Positions 31,661-39,697 of a DNA stretch of 64,000 bases are shown here, piece after piece. The DNA comes from Microcaldota archaeon. Its GTDB lineage: Archaea; Micrarchaeota; Micrarchaeia; Anstonellales; Bilamarchaeaceae. The DNA lies in contig JACRGD010000010.1 of NCBI GenBank assembly GCA_016212525.1, forward strand, positions 310,001 to 374,000. Reading direction: 5' to 3'. The first letter of the stretch is position 1. Each line of letters starts with the position of its first letter. The position numbers and the translations under genes are program-made. Under the pieces are notes generated by a model that made no database searches, was not told where the DNA came from, and saw only the letters and a program-made list of their open reading frames with translations.

Positions 31661-32586
31661 CTGAATATAGACTTGAACTCAATGGCATGAGCTGCGATTC
31701 GTGCGAAAAGATAATTCGCAGAGTTGCAGATCAAAATCAATTTTCAATCAAAGAAATAGATGTGAAAAAGGGAACGGTTATTTTGGATGCAAATGAAGCA
31801 CAGATCGATCAGATAAAAAAACAGCTGGCTCAGAAAGGGTTTCCGTCCAAAACCTCTGATGATCAAATCGAACGAGGCGATCCATCGGGAGTAGTGAAAT
31901 ATGTTTCCTCGATTGTCGCAAGAGAAAGACAGGTTGAAGTGGAAACAAATTTGATCAATTATGCCTTAGGTTCGTTTTTGATCCTAATTATCTTGGGTAG
32001 CCTAGCATATTCATTTTGGCTGGTTCGGCTTCCAAGCGCCTCTGCGTACTTGCCACTAATTGGATTGTCCCTTCTAGGTTCTGTCCTCATCGTTCTTTCC
32101 TATTATCACATGTTGTGTTATCGAAAGGAAATGAGCTGCACCAACGGAATGATGGTTGGAATGACTGTTGGTATGATCGCAGGCTTCCTTTCTGGTGCAA
32201 TTATCGGTGCAACTAACGGAATGTTTATCGGTTCTGTAGTTGGCGTCGCAATCGGCATGGGGCTTGGAGGTAATCTTGGTCGATGCTGCGGAATAATGGG
32301 TGCCCTTGAGGGTCTAATGGCCGGATTAATGGCAGGTACCATGGGTGCGATGCTCTCGGTCATGCTAATAAATGACAATCTCATTCCATTCATGTATCTT
32401 CTCTTTGGGGCCAGTTCACTCATTCTTGGTGGCCTTAGCTATATGATGTATAGAGAAGCAGGAGTTACATCAAAGGATCAACTTAAGGTCAATTTTACGG
32501 GCTTCGTTTTGGCGAGTTTTCTGCTTGCGGGTTTTTTGATTTTGGTCATGTTCTTTGGCCCAAAAGGTCCTCTTATTTACGCCTGA
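31657..32586 (+). CDS. HMA domain fused to a Gly/Met-rich membrane domain
   Basis: Residues 1-70 are an HMA domain with GMSCDSC (Cys13, Cys16). The remaining 220 residues hold about six membrane helices. A central segment is a run of Gly, Met and Ala (MMVGMTVGMIAGFLSGAI, then MGALEGLMAGLMAG) with extra Cys residues in KEMSCTNG and GRCCGIMG. Such Met-rich helices could conduct or store Cu(I). It starts at GTG 31657, coupled to the chaperone. It is not a P-type ATPase, as no DKTGT is present. A T-rich run at 32597-32614 probably terminates this transcript. Confidence 0.75.
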   Translation: MTEYRLELNGMSCDSCEKIIRRVADQNQFSIKEIDVKKGTVILDANEAQIDQIKKQLAQKGFPSKTSDDQIERGDPSGVVKYVSSIVARERQVEVETNLINYALGSFLILIILGSLAYSFWLVRLPSASAYLPLIGLSLLGSVLIVLSYYHMLCYRKEMSCTNGMMVGMTVGMIAGFLSGAIIGATNGMFIGSVVGVAIGMGLGGNLGRCCGIMGALEGLMAGLMAGTMGAMLSVMLINDNLIPFMYLLFGASSLILGGLSYMMYREAGVTSKDQLKVNFTGFVLASFLLAGFLILVMFFGPKGPLIYA

Positions 32587-32596
32587 ATTTAAGTCC

Positions 32597-32614
32597 AATT
32601 TTTCTTTTTTCTTT
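32597..32614 (+). terminator. T-rich transcription terminator
   Basis: AATTTTTCTTTTTTCTTT-type tract directly after the HMA-membrane gene, as used by archaeal RNA polymerase. It separates the first part of the copper cluster from the regulator-copA part. Confidence 0.4.
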
Positions 32615-32638
32615 CGTTTGGTTGTTATGTAATAAACT

Positions 32639-32679
32639 GATATGTCGGTTTACGATATATTTAAAAACGATATGTAACA
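32639..32679 (+). promoter_or_regulatory. Promoter with repeated TATGT/TTACGATAT elements before the PadR-type gene
   Basis: GATATGTCGGTTTACGATAT and CGATATGTAAC flank the TATA element ATATTTAAAA (about 32657-32666) and form an imperfect inverted repeat (TTACgATAT with ATATGTAA). GGTGA at 32702-32706 is the ribosome site. This suggests autoregulation by the encoded Cys-rich regulator. Confidence 0.45.
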
Positions 32680-32710
32680 AGAATAATAACAAGAATATCT
32701 AGGTGAATAA

Positions 32711-33133
32711 ATGAAAATAACCAGTTTCTCGAGATTGTATACGCTTATGCTGCTTTCTAGTTCGCCTCGCCATGGCTATGAAATAATAAAGGATTTGGGG
32801 ACTGCGATAGGTAAAAAACCCAGCTCCTCCGATGTGTATCCTTTTTTGAAACAACTTATGGATCAGGGATATGTCAAGGTAGATAGCATTGGCGAGCGGG
32901 AAATGAAAAAGTACGTTCTTACTGATAAAGGCAAGAAATTTACGAAGCAGGTACTTGACAACCTGACCAATATAATCGATGCTATGATCGAATCAAAAGT
33001 TACTATTTGTGCTCATTGTACTTGTAAAATCTATGGGGATGCATTCTTTGCCCCGCTCAAATCTGAAAAAGCAGCTCCTTTTTGCTGCAAATATTGTGCC
33101 CAGGCGGCACAGAATCTGGAGGGATCTAAATGA
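32711..33133 (+). CDS. PadR-type winged-helix regulator with TRASH-like metal-binding tail
   Basis: Residues 5-90 are a PadR-like winged helix ([43 protein letters not shown]). The tail has six Cys residues: 100, 103, 105, 125, 126 and 129, in CAHCTCK and CCKYCAQA. This resembles TRASH-type metal sensors, which in archaea are fused to other winged helices (CopT-like) and control copper genes. Its stop overlaps the copA ATG (ATGA). I infer a copper sensor acting on its own operon. Confidence 0.8.
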   Translation: MKITSFSRLYTLMLLSSSPRHGYEIIKDLGTAIGKKPSSSDVYPFLKQLMDQGYVKVDSIGEREMKKYVLTDKGKKFTKQVLDNLTNIIDAMIESKVTICAHCTCKIYGDAFFAPLKSEKAAPFCCKYCAQAAQNLEGSK

Positions 33134-35289
33134 AACGAGTTGAATTATCCGTAAGTGGGATGCATTGTGCGTCTTGTTCTGTTCTAATTACGCGGGCATT
33201 GCAAAAGGTTTCTGGAGTTAAAATGGCCAATGTCAATTATGCTGCGGCTAAAGCACTTGTGGAATTTGATGAAAATCAAACAAATGAGTCAGCGCTTGTG
33301 GCAGTGATAAAGTCCAAAGGATATGGAGCAAACGTCGGGGTTGACCGGGAGCGAGAAAAGCAGGTGCGAGAAAAAGAAATCTCAGATCTAAAACTGCTTC
33401 TTGTCTTTAGTGCTGTGCTTTCCATACCTGCCCTTTTGATCGGTATGGTGTTTATGGAAATTCCCTATAGATTACTGGTTCTTTTCTTACTAGCCACTCC
33501 AGTTCAATTTATTTCCGGCAAGAATTTCTATCTTGGTGCATGGAGTGCACTAAGAAACAAGACTGCGAGCATGGACACACTTATCGCAGTTGGAACGAGT
33601 GCTGCATATTTCTATAGTGTTGCTGCTATTTTTGGTCTTGTAAAAGAACAATATTTCGAAACTGCAGCCGTACTGATAACCCTGGTTATCTTAGGTAAGT
33701 ATCTTGAAGCAGTTGCAAAGGGCAGAACATCTGATGCGATCCGTAAGTTAATGGGTCTTGCTCCAAAGACTGCGATCGTAGTTCGAAATAATACTGAAGT
33801 TGAAATTCCCATTGCAGAGGTACTTGTTGGAGACATTGTAATAGTTAAGCCCGGTGAAAAAATACCTGTCGATGGTTCGATTATGGAGGGCATTTCATCA
33901 GTTGACGAGAGTATGATAACCGGAGAGAGTATTCCAGTCGAAAAAACTATCGGGTCAAAGGTTATTGGAGGCTCGATAAACAAGCACGGTTCGTTCCGGT
34001 TTAAGGCTCAAAAAGTCGGATCCGACACAGTTCTTGCACAAATCGTCAAATTGGTTGAAGATGCTCAGGGCAGTAAAGCAAATATTCAGCGTTTTGCAGA
34101 TTCAATAAGTGCGGTTTTTGTGCCGATTGTGATTCTAATTTCGATAATTTCATTTGGCCTTTGGTACTTTGTTTTGGGGCAGAGTCTCTCATTTGCATTG
34201 ATAATTATGGTTTCAGTTCTGGTGATCGCGTGCCCCTGTGCTCTTGGACTTGCTACACCAACTGCGATAATGGTCGGAACCGGAATGGGTGCACAAAGAG
34301 GCATTCTGATTAAGAATGCTGAGGCACTCGAAACGATGCATAAGATCAAAGCAGTAATATTTGATAAAACCGGAACCATAACCGAGGGAAAACCAAAGGT
34401 TACTGATTTCATTTTGGTTGGCAAAAACGAACGCAAGAAGATACTCGATTTGGCGCTAAGCATTGAAAATAGTTCGGAGCATCCTCTTGCAGACGCAATT
34501 GTCGAATATGCCAAGGTTAATGGTGCAGGGCTTCTAAAAGTTACTGATTTTAGGGCTATTCCGGGACATGGTGTCGAGGGTAAGATCGCAAAGAATTTGG
34601 TCTATTTGGGTAAGCCAAATGGAACTCCAGATGAGCAGGAGTTATCTGCTGACATTATGAAGATGCAGGAAGGCGGAAAAACAGCAATGATCGTCCGGCT
34701 TGATAACAAACCCGCTGCAATAATCGGTGTTGCCGATACGCTTAGATCAACGAGTATTGATGCGATAAAGGAGCTTAAAAAAATAGGTATCGAGCCATGG
34801 CTCATAACCGGCGATAATAAACGTACTGCATCAGCCATAGCCCGTGCAGCTGGAATTGAAAGGGTGTTTGCGGAAGTTTTACCCTCGGATAAGGCAAAAT
34901 ACGTAAAGCAATTGCAGGATGAGGGCAAGAAAGTTGTAATGGTCGGAGACGGAATTAATGATGCTCCAGCACTGGCTCAGGCAGATATTGGAATGGCAAT
35001 TGGTAGTGGAACTGATATTGCAATGGAGACTGGGTCTGTGGTGTTAATGAGGAATGATCCGATGGATGTTGTTCGGGCAATACGACTTGGAAGGGCTACG
35101 ATTGACAAAATAAAACAAAACATGTTTTGGGCCCTGATCTATAACATACTTGGAATTCCGATCGCTGCGGGTTTGTTATATCCATTTTATGGAATCCTTC
35201 TCTCACCCTTAATTGCAGGAGGAGCGATGGCTCTTTCAAGCGTCTCGGTTGTTGTGAGTGCATTGACACTCAGGTGGACTAAACTATAG
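33130..35289 (+). CDS. copA: Copper-translocating P-type ATPase
   Basis: Pumps Cu(I) out of the cytoplasm using ATP. An N-terminal HMA domain (GMHCASC, Cys13 and Cys16), helices carrying the CPC ion site (VIACPCALG), the actuator TGES loop ([11 protein letters not shown]), the phosphorylation motif DKTGTITEG, the HP motif (SSEHPLA) and the hinge [10 protein letters not shown] are all complete. Length, 719 aa, is normal for an ATPase with one HMA domain. It is translationally coupled to the Cys-rich regulator, with GGAGG upstream. Confidence 0.97.
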   Translation: MKRVELSVSGMHCASCSVLITRALQKVSGVKMANVNYAAAKALVEFDENQTNESALVAVIKSKGYGANVGVDREREKQVREKEISDLKLLLVFSAVLSIPALLIGMVFMEIPYRLLVLFLLATPVQFISGKNFYLGAWSALRNKTASMDTLIAVGTSAAYFYSVAAIFGLVKEQYFETAAVLITLVILGKYLEAVAKGRTSDAIRKLMGLAPKTAIVVRNNTEVEIPIAEVLVGDIVIVKPGEKIPVDGSIMEGISSVDESMITGESIPVEKTIGSKVIGGSINKHGSFRFKAQKVGSDTVLAQIVKLVEDAQGSKANIQRFADSISAVFVPIVILISIISFGLWYFVLGQSLSFALIIMVSVLVIACPCALGLATPTAIMVGTGMGAQRGILIKNAEALETMHKIKAVIFDKTGTITEGKPKVTDFILVGKNERKKILDLALSIENSSEHPLADAIVEYAKVNGAGLLKVTDFRAIPGHGVEGKIAKNLVYLGKPNGTPDEQELSADIMKMQEGGKTAMIVRLDNKPAAIIGVADTLRSTSIDAIKELKKIGIEPWLITGDNKRTASAIARAAGIERVFAEVLPSDKAKYVKQLQDEGKKVVMVGDGINDAPALAQADIGMAIGSGTDIAMETGSVVLMRNDPMDVVRAIRLGRATIDKIKQNMFWALIYNILGIPIAAGLLYPFYGILLSPLIAGGAMALSSVSVVVSALTLRWTKL

Positions 35290-35300
35290 TAGGTGATACT

Positions 35301-35462
35301 TTGAACTGCTGTGGTGGACATGACCAGAAACATGAATCTCAAGAAAAAATAAATGAGGCAGAATCTAGTTGTCATAAGGGAGGAAACAACTGGATTTTTC
35401 TTGCATTTTTAGTGATTTTAATAGTTATGATATTGACTTTTGTAGTCAAATGGGGGAGATAA
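35301..35462 (+). CDS. Small Cys/His-rich single-helix membrane protein, 53 aa
   Basis: Starts at TTG 35301 behind TAGGTGATAC and ends at 35462, immediately before the next ribosome site. The N-terminal half has NCCGGHDQKHE and SSCHKGG (Cys3, Cys4, His7, His11, Cys24, His25), followed by one membrane helix (WIFLAFLVILIVMILTF). It fills the gap between copA and the next membrane gene. It may supply copper to CopA. Cys/His content, position and ribosome site support it as real. Confidence 0.65.
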   Translation: MNCCGGHDQKHESQEKINEAESSCHKGGNNWIFLAFLVILIVMILTFVVKWGR

Positions 35463-35464
35463 AA

Positions 35465-35740
35465 ATGAAACTAAATCTGAAGCAGGCAAGTCTAAGTTTA
35501 GGATCTGTTTTTGGTATCCTCCATTTTGTTAGTGCATTACTCATAACTCAAACTAATGGCATGATGGTTAACTGGTGGATGAGTTCTCATCATCTGCAAA
35601 TAGCGCCTACGATAGTTAGTTTGAATGGATTTACTTTGATATTTGGAACAATTAGTGCAACAATCATAGGTACAATAATTGGTGGATTATTTGCATTAGT
35701 TTGGAATTATTTTGAAGGAGGAGATACAAATGGACGTTAA
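35465..35740 (+). CDS. Small membrane protein of the copper cluster, 91 aa
   Basis: Two or three membrane helices: SVFGILHFVSALLI, then LIFGTISATIIGTIIGGLFAL. The loop between them is rich in Met, Trp and His (NGMMVNWWMSSHHLQ), suggesting copper contact outside. ATG 35465 follows GGGGGAG. The end overlaps the next gene by 11 bp. Confidence 0.65.
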   Translation: MKLNLKQASLSLGSVFGILHFVSALLITQTNGMMVNWWMSSHHLQIAPTIVSLNGFTLIFGTISATIIGTIIGGLFALVWNYFEGGDTNGR

Positions 35741-36506
35741 ACAATTTTTTTCGGAAAATAAAGGTTCGATTATCTTTAGTTTGGTTTTTATGATTGCGAT
35801 TTCAGGAGTGTATTTCGTACTCGGAGCAACAAGTTTTCCAATTAGTGAGAAAAAAACACTCGGATTTTTAGAGGATGCACGCTACAAAGTTGCATTTGGT
35901 GTTGATGGAACGCCAACTGTTTTTGTAAATGCAAAGAATAACGAACTGTCTGCTCTTAGCGTTTCTGAGGGCAATCCGATTCCAGAGGAAGATTCGATAG
36001 TTATTGGTGCAGATCAGCAGTTACAATTAAAACAAGAGAATCTTTTCTACCGAACTGGCAATCATCTGGTGAATTACTTCGAAATCAATACGACGATAGG
36101 TGGCGTACTTGAAAAAAGAAATGATCTTTTAGATGATCTAACCTTTGTAAGTTCAAATCAATTCGAAAAAATATCAGGAACTGAGGATAAACTATTCTTA
36201 AAAATGACTTCTAAAAACGAACCAAAACTATTTTTTAAGTTGGAGAAACCAGAGCTCGAAGCTCGTTCTTTGGTGTTTTTGGATGGTGCATCAAATAATT
36301 ATCTGACTCATGATATTGCCGGAAGAACATACTACCCGCTTGTTTTAGGATATAAAGAGGCGAAGAAAATGCAGGATGAAAAACTCTTTAGAAATACTGG
36401 CGATGAGTTAACTGGATTCTTTGACCAGAATTTTATCGTAGTGGGAATATTATCAGAAACCAATACTTCTTTGGATCGGATGTACCTAACATCGTTTGGA
36501 GGATGA
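35730..36506 (+). CDS. Membrane-anchored exterior protein of the copper cluster, 258 aa
   Basis: One N-terminal helix (IIFSLVFMIAISGVYFVLG) and a large exterior domain of beta character, with no Cys and no recognised motif. ATG 35730 is chosen for the strong GGAGGAG site before it. Tight overlaps on both sides place it in the copper operon. Function unknown; perhaps a partner of the exterior metal proteins. Confidence 0.65.
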   Translation: MDVKQFFSENKGSIIFSLVFMIAISGVYFVLGATSFPISEKKTLGFLEDARYKVAFGVDGTPTVFVNAKNNELSALSVSEGNPIPEEDSIVIGADQQLQLKQENLFYRTGNHLVNYFEINTTIGGVLEKRNDLLDDLTFVSSNQFEKISGTEDKLFLKMTSKNEPKLFFKLEKPELEARSLVFLDGASNNYLTHDIAGRTYYPLVLGYKEAKKMQDEKLFRNTGDELTGFFDQNFIVVGILSETNTSLDRMYLTSFGG

Positions 36507-36510
36507 TTTT

Positions 36511-37137
36511 ATGAAATTGACAAGATTGGTCTTTATCGTGTTTTTATTATTGGGAATTTTGTCTGCTACAATGACCCCAACGGAGATTTCCGCTGCCCGG
36601 GTATTGATAAATTCAAATCAAACTTGCGACAAACTTAGTCCAGATCAACTGGAGCAGATTGGAGATTATTATATGGAGCAGATGCATCCAGGTTCGGCAC
36701 ATGATGCAATGGAACGGATGCTTGGTGGTGAGGGCTCTGTAAATCTTAGATTGACTCACATTCAGATGGCAGAGGTACTATACTGCGGACAAACTAACGG
36801 AACTGTCACTTATGGTGGAATGATGGGACTGATGCCGGTCGCAAGCAGATTTGGTAATTATGGACTCGTAGGTGGTATGATGAGCTATGGCGGAATGATG
36901 AACTATGGAAATATGATGGGTTTTGGATATGGCGACTCCTGGAGTTGGATGATTGGCATGTTATTCTGGATTCTGATGTTTGTTGTACTGATCTTGGCAA
37001 TTGTTTGGTTTTATAAAAATCTTAACGGTTCTAGATCATCTATTTCCGCATTAGAATTGCTTGACCAAAGATATGTTAAGGGTGAGATTTCAAAGAAGCA
37101 ATACGACGAAATGAAGAAAGATTTAGGATCAAGGTGA
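36511..37137 (+). CDS. Met/Gly-rich exported protein with C-terminal SHOCT domain
   Basis: Signal peptide (about residues 1-22), an exterior region with two Cys (QTCDKLS, VLYCGQT) and HPGSAHDAMERML, then a Met/Gly/Tyr stretch (YGGMMNYGNMMGFGYG) that could bind Cu(I). One membrane helix follows, then a cytoplasmic SHOCT motif (ALELLDQRYVKGEISKKQYDEM). GGAGG precedes ATG 36511. The stop overlaps a possible GTG start of the next gene. Confidence 0.75.
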   Translation: MKLTRLVFIVFLLLGILSATMTPTEISAARVLINSNQTCDKLSPDQLEQIGDYYMEQMHPGSAHDAMERMLGGEGSVNLRLTHIQMAEVLYCGQTNGTVTYGGMMGLMPVASRFGNYGLVGGMMSYGGMMNYGNMMGFGYGDSWSWMIGMLFWILMFVVLILAIVWFYKNLNGSRSSISALELLDQRYVKGEISKKQYDEMKKDLGSR

Positions 37138-37142
37138 ATAGT

Positions 37143-37463
37143 ATGAAACTTGCAGTTGTGATTTCTACTGAAGATATTGAAGCAACCTGGAATGCATTTA
37201 GACTTGCTAATTTTTCTAAAAAAGAAGGTGATCTGGTGACCGTATTCCTTGTAGGAAAGGCAGTTGAATACGAAGAAAAATCAACAGGCCATTTTTCTGC
37301 AAAGAGTGAAGCCCAAAAGTTTGTTACTTCAGGAGGTACAGTTCTAGCCTGCGGTACTTGCCTCAAATTAAGAAATAAACCGGGCGATACATTGTGTCCG
37401 CTATCCTCAATGAAAGATCTTTATACACTTATCAAAGAAAGCGATAAAGTTGTATGTTTCTGA
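37143..37463 (+). CDS. DsrE-family sulfur-relay-like protein
   Basis: A small cytoplasmic alpha/beta protein of about 106 residues: KLAVVISTEDIEATWNAFRL at the start, VTVFLVGKAVEYE, then a Cys pair in VLACGTCLKLR and a late LCPLSS. This is the DsrE/DsrF-like pattern, in which Cys residues carry persulfide or bind metal. A GTG at 37134 overlapping the previous stop (GTGA) is an equally possible start. It is last in the cluster and followed by a T-rich tract. Confidence 0.8.
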   Translation: MKLAVVISTEDIEATWNAFRLANFSKKEGDLVTVFLVGKAVEYEEKSTGHFSAKSEAQKFVTSGGTVLACGTCLKLRNKPGDTLCPLSSMKDLYTLIKESDKVVCF

Positions 37464-37474
37464 CCCGATTGTCA

Positions 37475-37497
37475 ATTTTCTTTTTCTTCTTTTTTCA
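37475..37497 (+). terminator. T-rich terminator at the end of the copper cluster
   Basis: A pyrimidine run with T5, T5 and T6 stretches starts 12 bp after the DsrE-like gene, between converging genes. Confidence 0.45.
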
Positions 37498-37505
37498 ATC
37501 AATTT

Positions 37506-38699
37506 CTAGCAGAATTCATAATCATGATAAACTAATTCACCCTTTCGAACGATTGTTTCGGCTTTGCCGTGGAGTTTCCATCCATCAAACGGCGTCCATC
37601 TACATTTGCTATACATATCTGTCCGATCTACTGTCCATTCCTTCTTCGGATCGATTATTGTTATGTCTCCTATAAAGCCCTTTTTGATACTGCCTCTATT
37701 TTCAAGGTTAAATGCACTCGCAACGTTTCTACTCATCTTCTGGAATATTGATATCTTGTCTATAAGACCTCGATTGGCACCCTCCAACATTAATCCGAGG
37801 CTGGTTTCGAGGCCTGGAAATCCAGCTGCCCCTTCTTCTTTATCTTCAACTGTGTGTGGAGCATGGTCTGTAGCTATACAGTTAATTACGTCCATCTTAC
37901 TCCAGAGTAAAAGTCGGTCGCTCTCGGCTCGCAGTGGGGGGTTTACCTTGGCAAAGTAGCCTAGCTTTTTTTCATCTTTTTTTGAGAGGAAAAGATGATG
38001 AGGTGTCACTTCGCTGGTGCAACCTTCAAATCTTTTTGCGATTGTGACTTCTTCTCTGGCAGAAACGTGAGCTATGTGAACTCTTCTATTGATCTGTTTT
38101 GCGAGTTTTATCGCATCTTCGATATTGTGGTGTGTCTGATCCAGATCCCGTGTCTGATCGCCCGTATCATCGCAGGCGTGAAGTACGATAGGTTTTTTCC
38201 GATCGAACTCCCTAAAGTGCCGTTCCATTGAAGAGGGATTCTTAAGCATCAGTTCGCCCGTAGTGTGGCCAAGATAAAGTTTCATACTCTCTGGATTTGT
38301 CTTTTTTACCTCGCTAAAATTATCGTCTGTGCCTCCAAAATGGAAGAATATATCGCACCGGGCAGATTCGGCTCTTTTGATTTTTTCAAGAAATCGTTCT
38401 TTGGTTGTAGTAGGCGGTTTATTATTTGGCATGTCCATGACTGCTGTAAATCCTCCTGATATGGCTGCCTTGGAACCGCTTTCGAAATCTTCCTTGTATT
38501 CTTGGCCAGGTTCTCGCAAGTGAACATGTGGATCTATCAATCCGGGAACAACCAACCGACCACCTACATCGATTATTTCTTCGCCCCGTATTGTTCCGCT
38601 CTCAATTTTTTCAATAATTCCACGATCGTTGATTAGGATTTCCTTCTTTTCAAACTTTTCGCCAAGAAAAACAAGGCCTCCTTTTATGATTAGCGCCAT
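37506..38699 (-). CDS. pyrC: Dihydroorotase
   Basis: Third step of pyrimidine synthesis: cyclises N-carbamoyl-aspartate to dihydroorotate. Metal motifs are DPHVHLREPG near residue 57, the His in IVLHACDD, HIAHVS, and ATDHAPHT. Substrate binding is suggested by MDMPNNKPPT. Length (397 aa) is a little short of the class I average. TTAAATAATT lies about 26 nt upstream on its strand, so a leaderless mRNA. No other pyr gene is in the window. Confidence 0.94.
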   Translation of the reverse strand: MALIIKGGLVFLGEKFEKKEILINDRGIIEKIESGTIRGEEIIDVGGRLVVPGLIDPHVHLREPGQEYKEDFESGSKAAISGGFTAVMDMPNNKPPTTTKERFLEKIKRAESARCDIFFHFGGTDDNFSEVKKTNPESMKLYLGHTTGELMLKNPSSMERHFREFDRKKPIVLHACDDTGDQTRDLDQTHHNIEDAIKLAKQINRRVHIAHVSAREEVTIAKRFEGCTSEVTPHHLFLSKKDEKKLGYFAKVNPPLRAESDRLLLWSKMDVINCIATDHAPHTVEDKEEGAAGFPGLETSLGLMLEGANRGLIDKISIFQKMSRNVASAFNLENRGSIKKGFIGDITIIDPKKEWTVDRTDMYSKCRWTPFDGWKLHGKAETIVRKGELVYHDYEFC

Positions 38700-38759
38700 G
38701 TTGTCTTTTGAGCGATGAATTATTTAATCCGGCATGATTGTGGGAGTTTTTAAACTATT

Positions 38760-39668
38760 ATGTATTATATATCTTATGTGTATACTACTAAATTAGCTAC
38801 AGCGATCCGCAATACAACTATTAAGCGAGATGCACGGTTATCAGAAAATCCCCTTTATGACATAAATTCTGGTTCGGGAGTTCGTGGATCGAAACAAGAA
38901 TACACCTTAGGTTCCGTTTTTGCAAGAGGCAATATAGGTATTCTGTACTCAGTTGTTGAGGATACTTCAAAAATCATCAAGATACTTGCAGGGAAACACA
39001 GGCGTAATTCGTCAATGTTAATCCAATTTGTGCAGGAGGTCCAATTGTCTGCCCGTTTGGTTAGTCCTAATCTTCCAGCATGCCTAGATTCAAATTCCAG
39101 TTCGAATCCGTTTGCCCTATTTGAAAAATTAGATGGTATTACACTCGCTGAGTTATTGGTCCAAACTCCCCTGGATCTGCAGGAAAGTTTATTGGTTTTT
39201 TTGGGGCTCTGCGGCGGACTTAAGCCAGTACATAAAGTAGGGTATTATCATGGGGATGTAGGCCCTAACAATGTATTTCTCGATAAACAAAGACCGCGGG
39301 TTCTCGATCTTGGCATTGCGCAAAAATGTGCATATCCCAGTGTAATTGGAGGTAAACTCTATGGAACATTTGCATACTCATCTCCAGAGCAACTAACTGC
39401 TGCAGGTTGCGATGGACGTTCGGATATTTATAGTTCTGCTCTTTTACTCACAAGAATGATTTTTGGCAGACTTCCCTTGGGAGTTACACAAGATATGTCT
39501 TTTGAGGAGATATTACGACTTCGTCTTAATCGCGTTCCGGATCTACCCACATTGCCATCTATCCCTGCTCCAATTATCAGGCTTATTCGTGCGTGTCTTG
39601 ATAAAGAACCTAAAAATAGGCCTGCAAATGTAGATGAACTAGAATCAGAAATAAGATCCATATTGTGA
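38760..39668 (+). CDS. Eukaryotic-like Ser/Thr protein kinase
   Basis: Phosphorylates proteins. Key residues, numbering from ATG 38760: Lys74 (SKIIKIL) with Glu93 as ion pair, the catalytic loop HGDVGPNNV (Asp166, Asn171), DLG at 183-185 in place of DFG, and SSPEQL in the activation region. The glycine loop is weak (ARGNIGILYSV). There is no membrane helix or extra domain beyond the kinase. TTTTTAAAC at about 38746 would place a leaderless start at GTG 38778, trimming six residues. It stands alone. Confidence 0.85.
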   Translation: MYYISYVYTTKLATAIRNTTIKRDARLSENPLYDINSGSGVRGSKQEYTLGSVFARGNIGILYSVVEDTSKIIKILAGKHRRNSSMLIQFVQEVQLSARLVSPNLPACLDSNSSSNPFALFEKLDGITLAELLVQTPLDLQESLLVFLGLCGGLKPVHKVGYYHGDVGPNNVFLDKQRPRVLDLGIAQKCAYPSVIGGKLYGTFAYSSPEQLTAAGCDGRSDIYSSALLLTRMIFGRLPLGVTQDMSFEEILRLRLNRVPDLPTLPSIPAPIIRLIRACLDKEPKNRPANVDELESEIRSIL

Positions 39669-39697
39669 TTACAAAAAAGAGATAAGAATTAATTGAT

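Noticed and set aside
33612-33983. Antisense frames inside copA (also 34086-34514 and 34602-34928)
   Set aside because: Shadows of the strongly conserved ATPase frame.
36806-37000. Ser/His-rich minus-strand frame
   Set aside because: Reverse complement of the Met/Gly-rich SHOCT protein gene.
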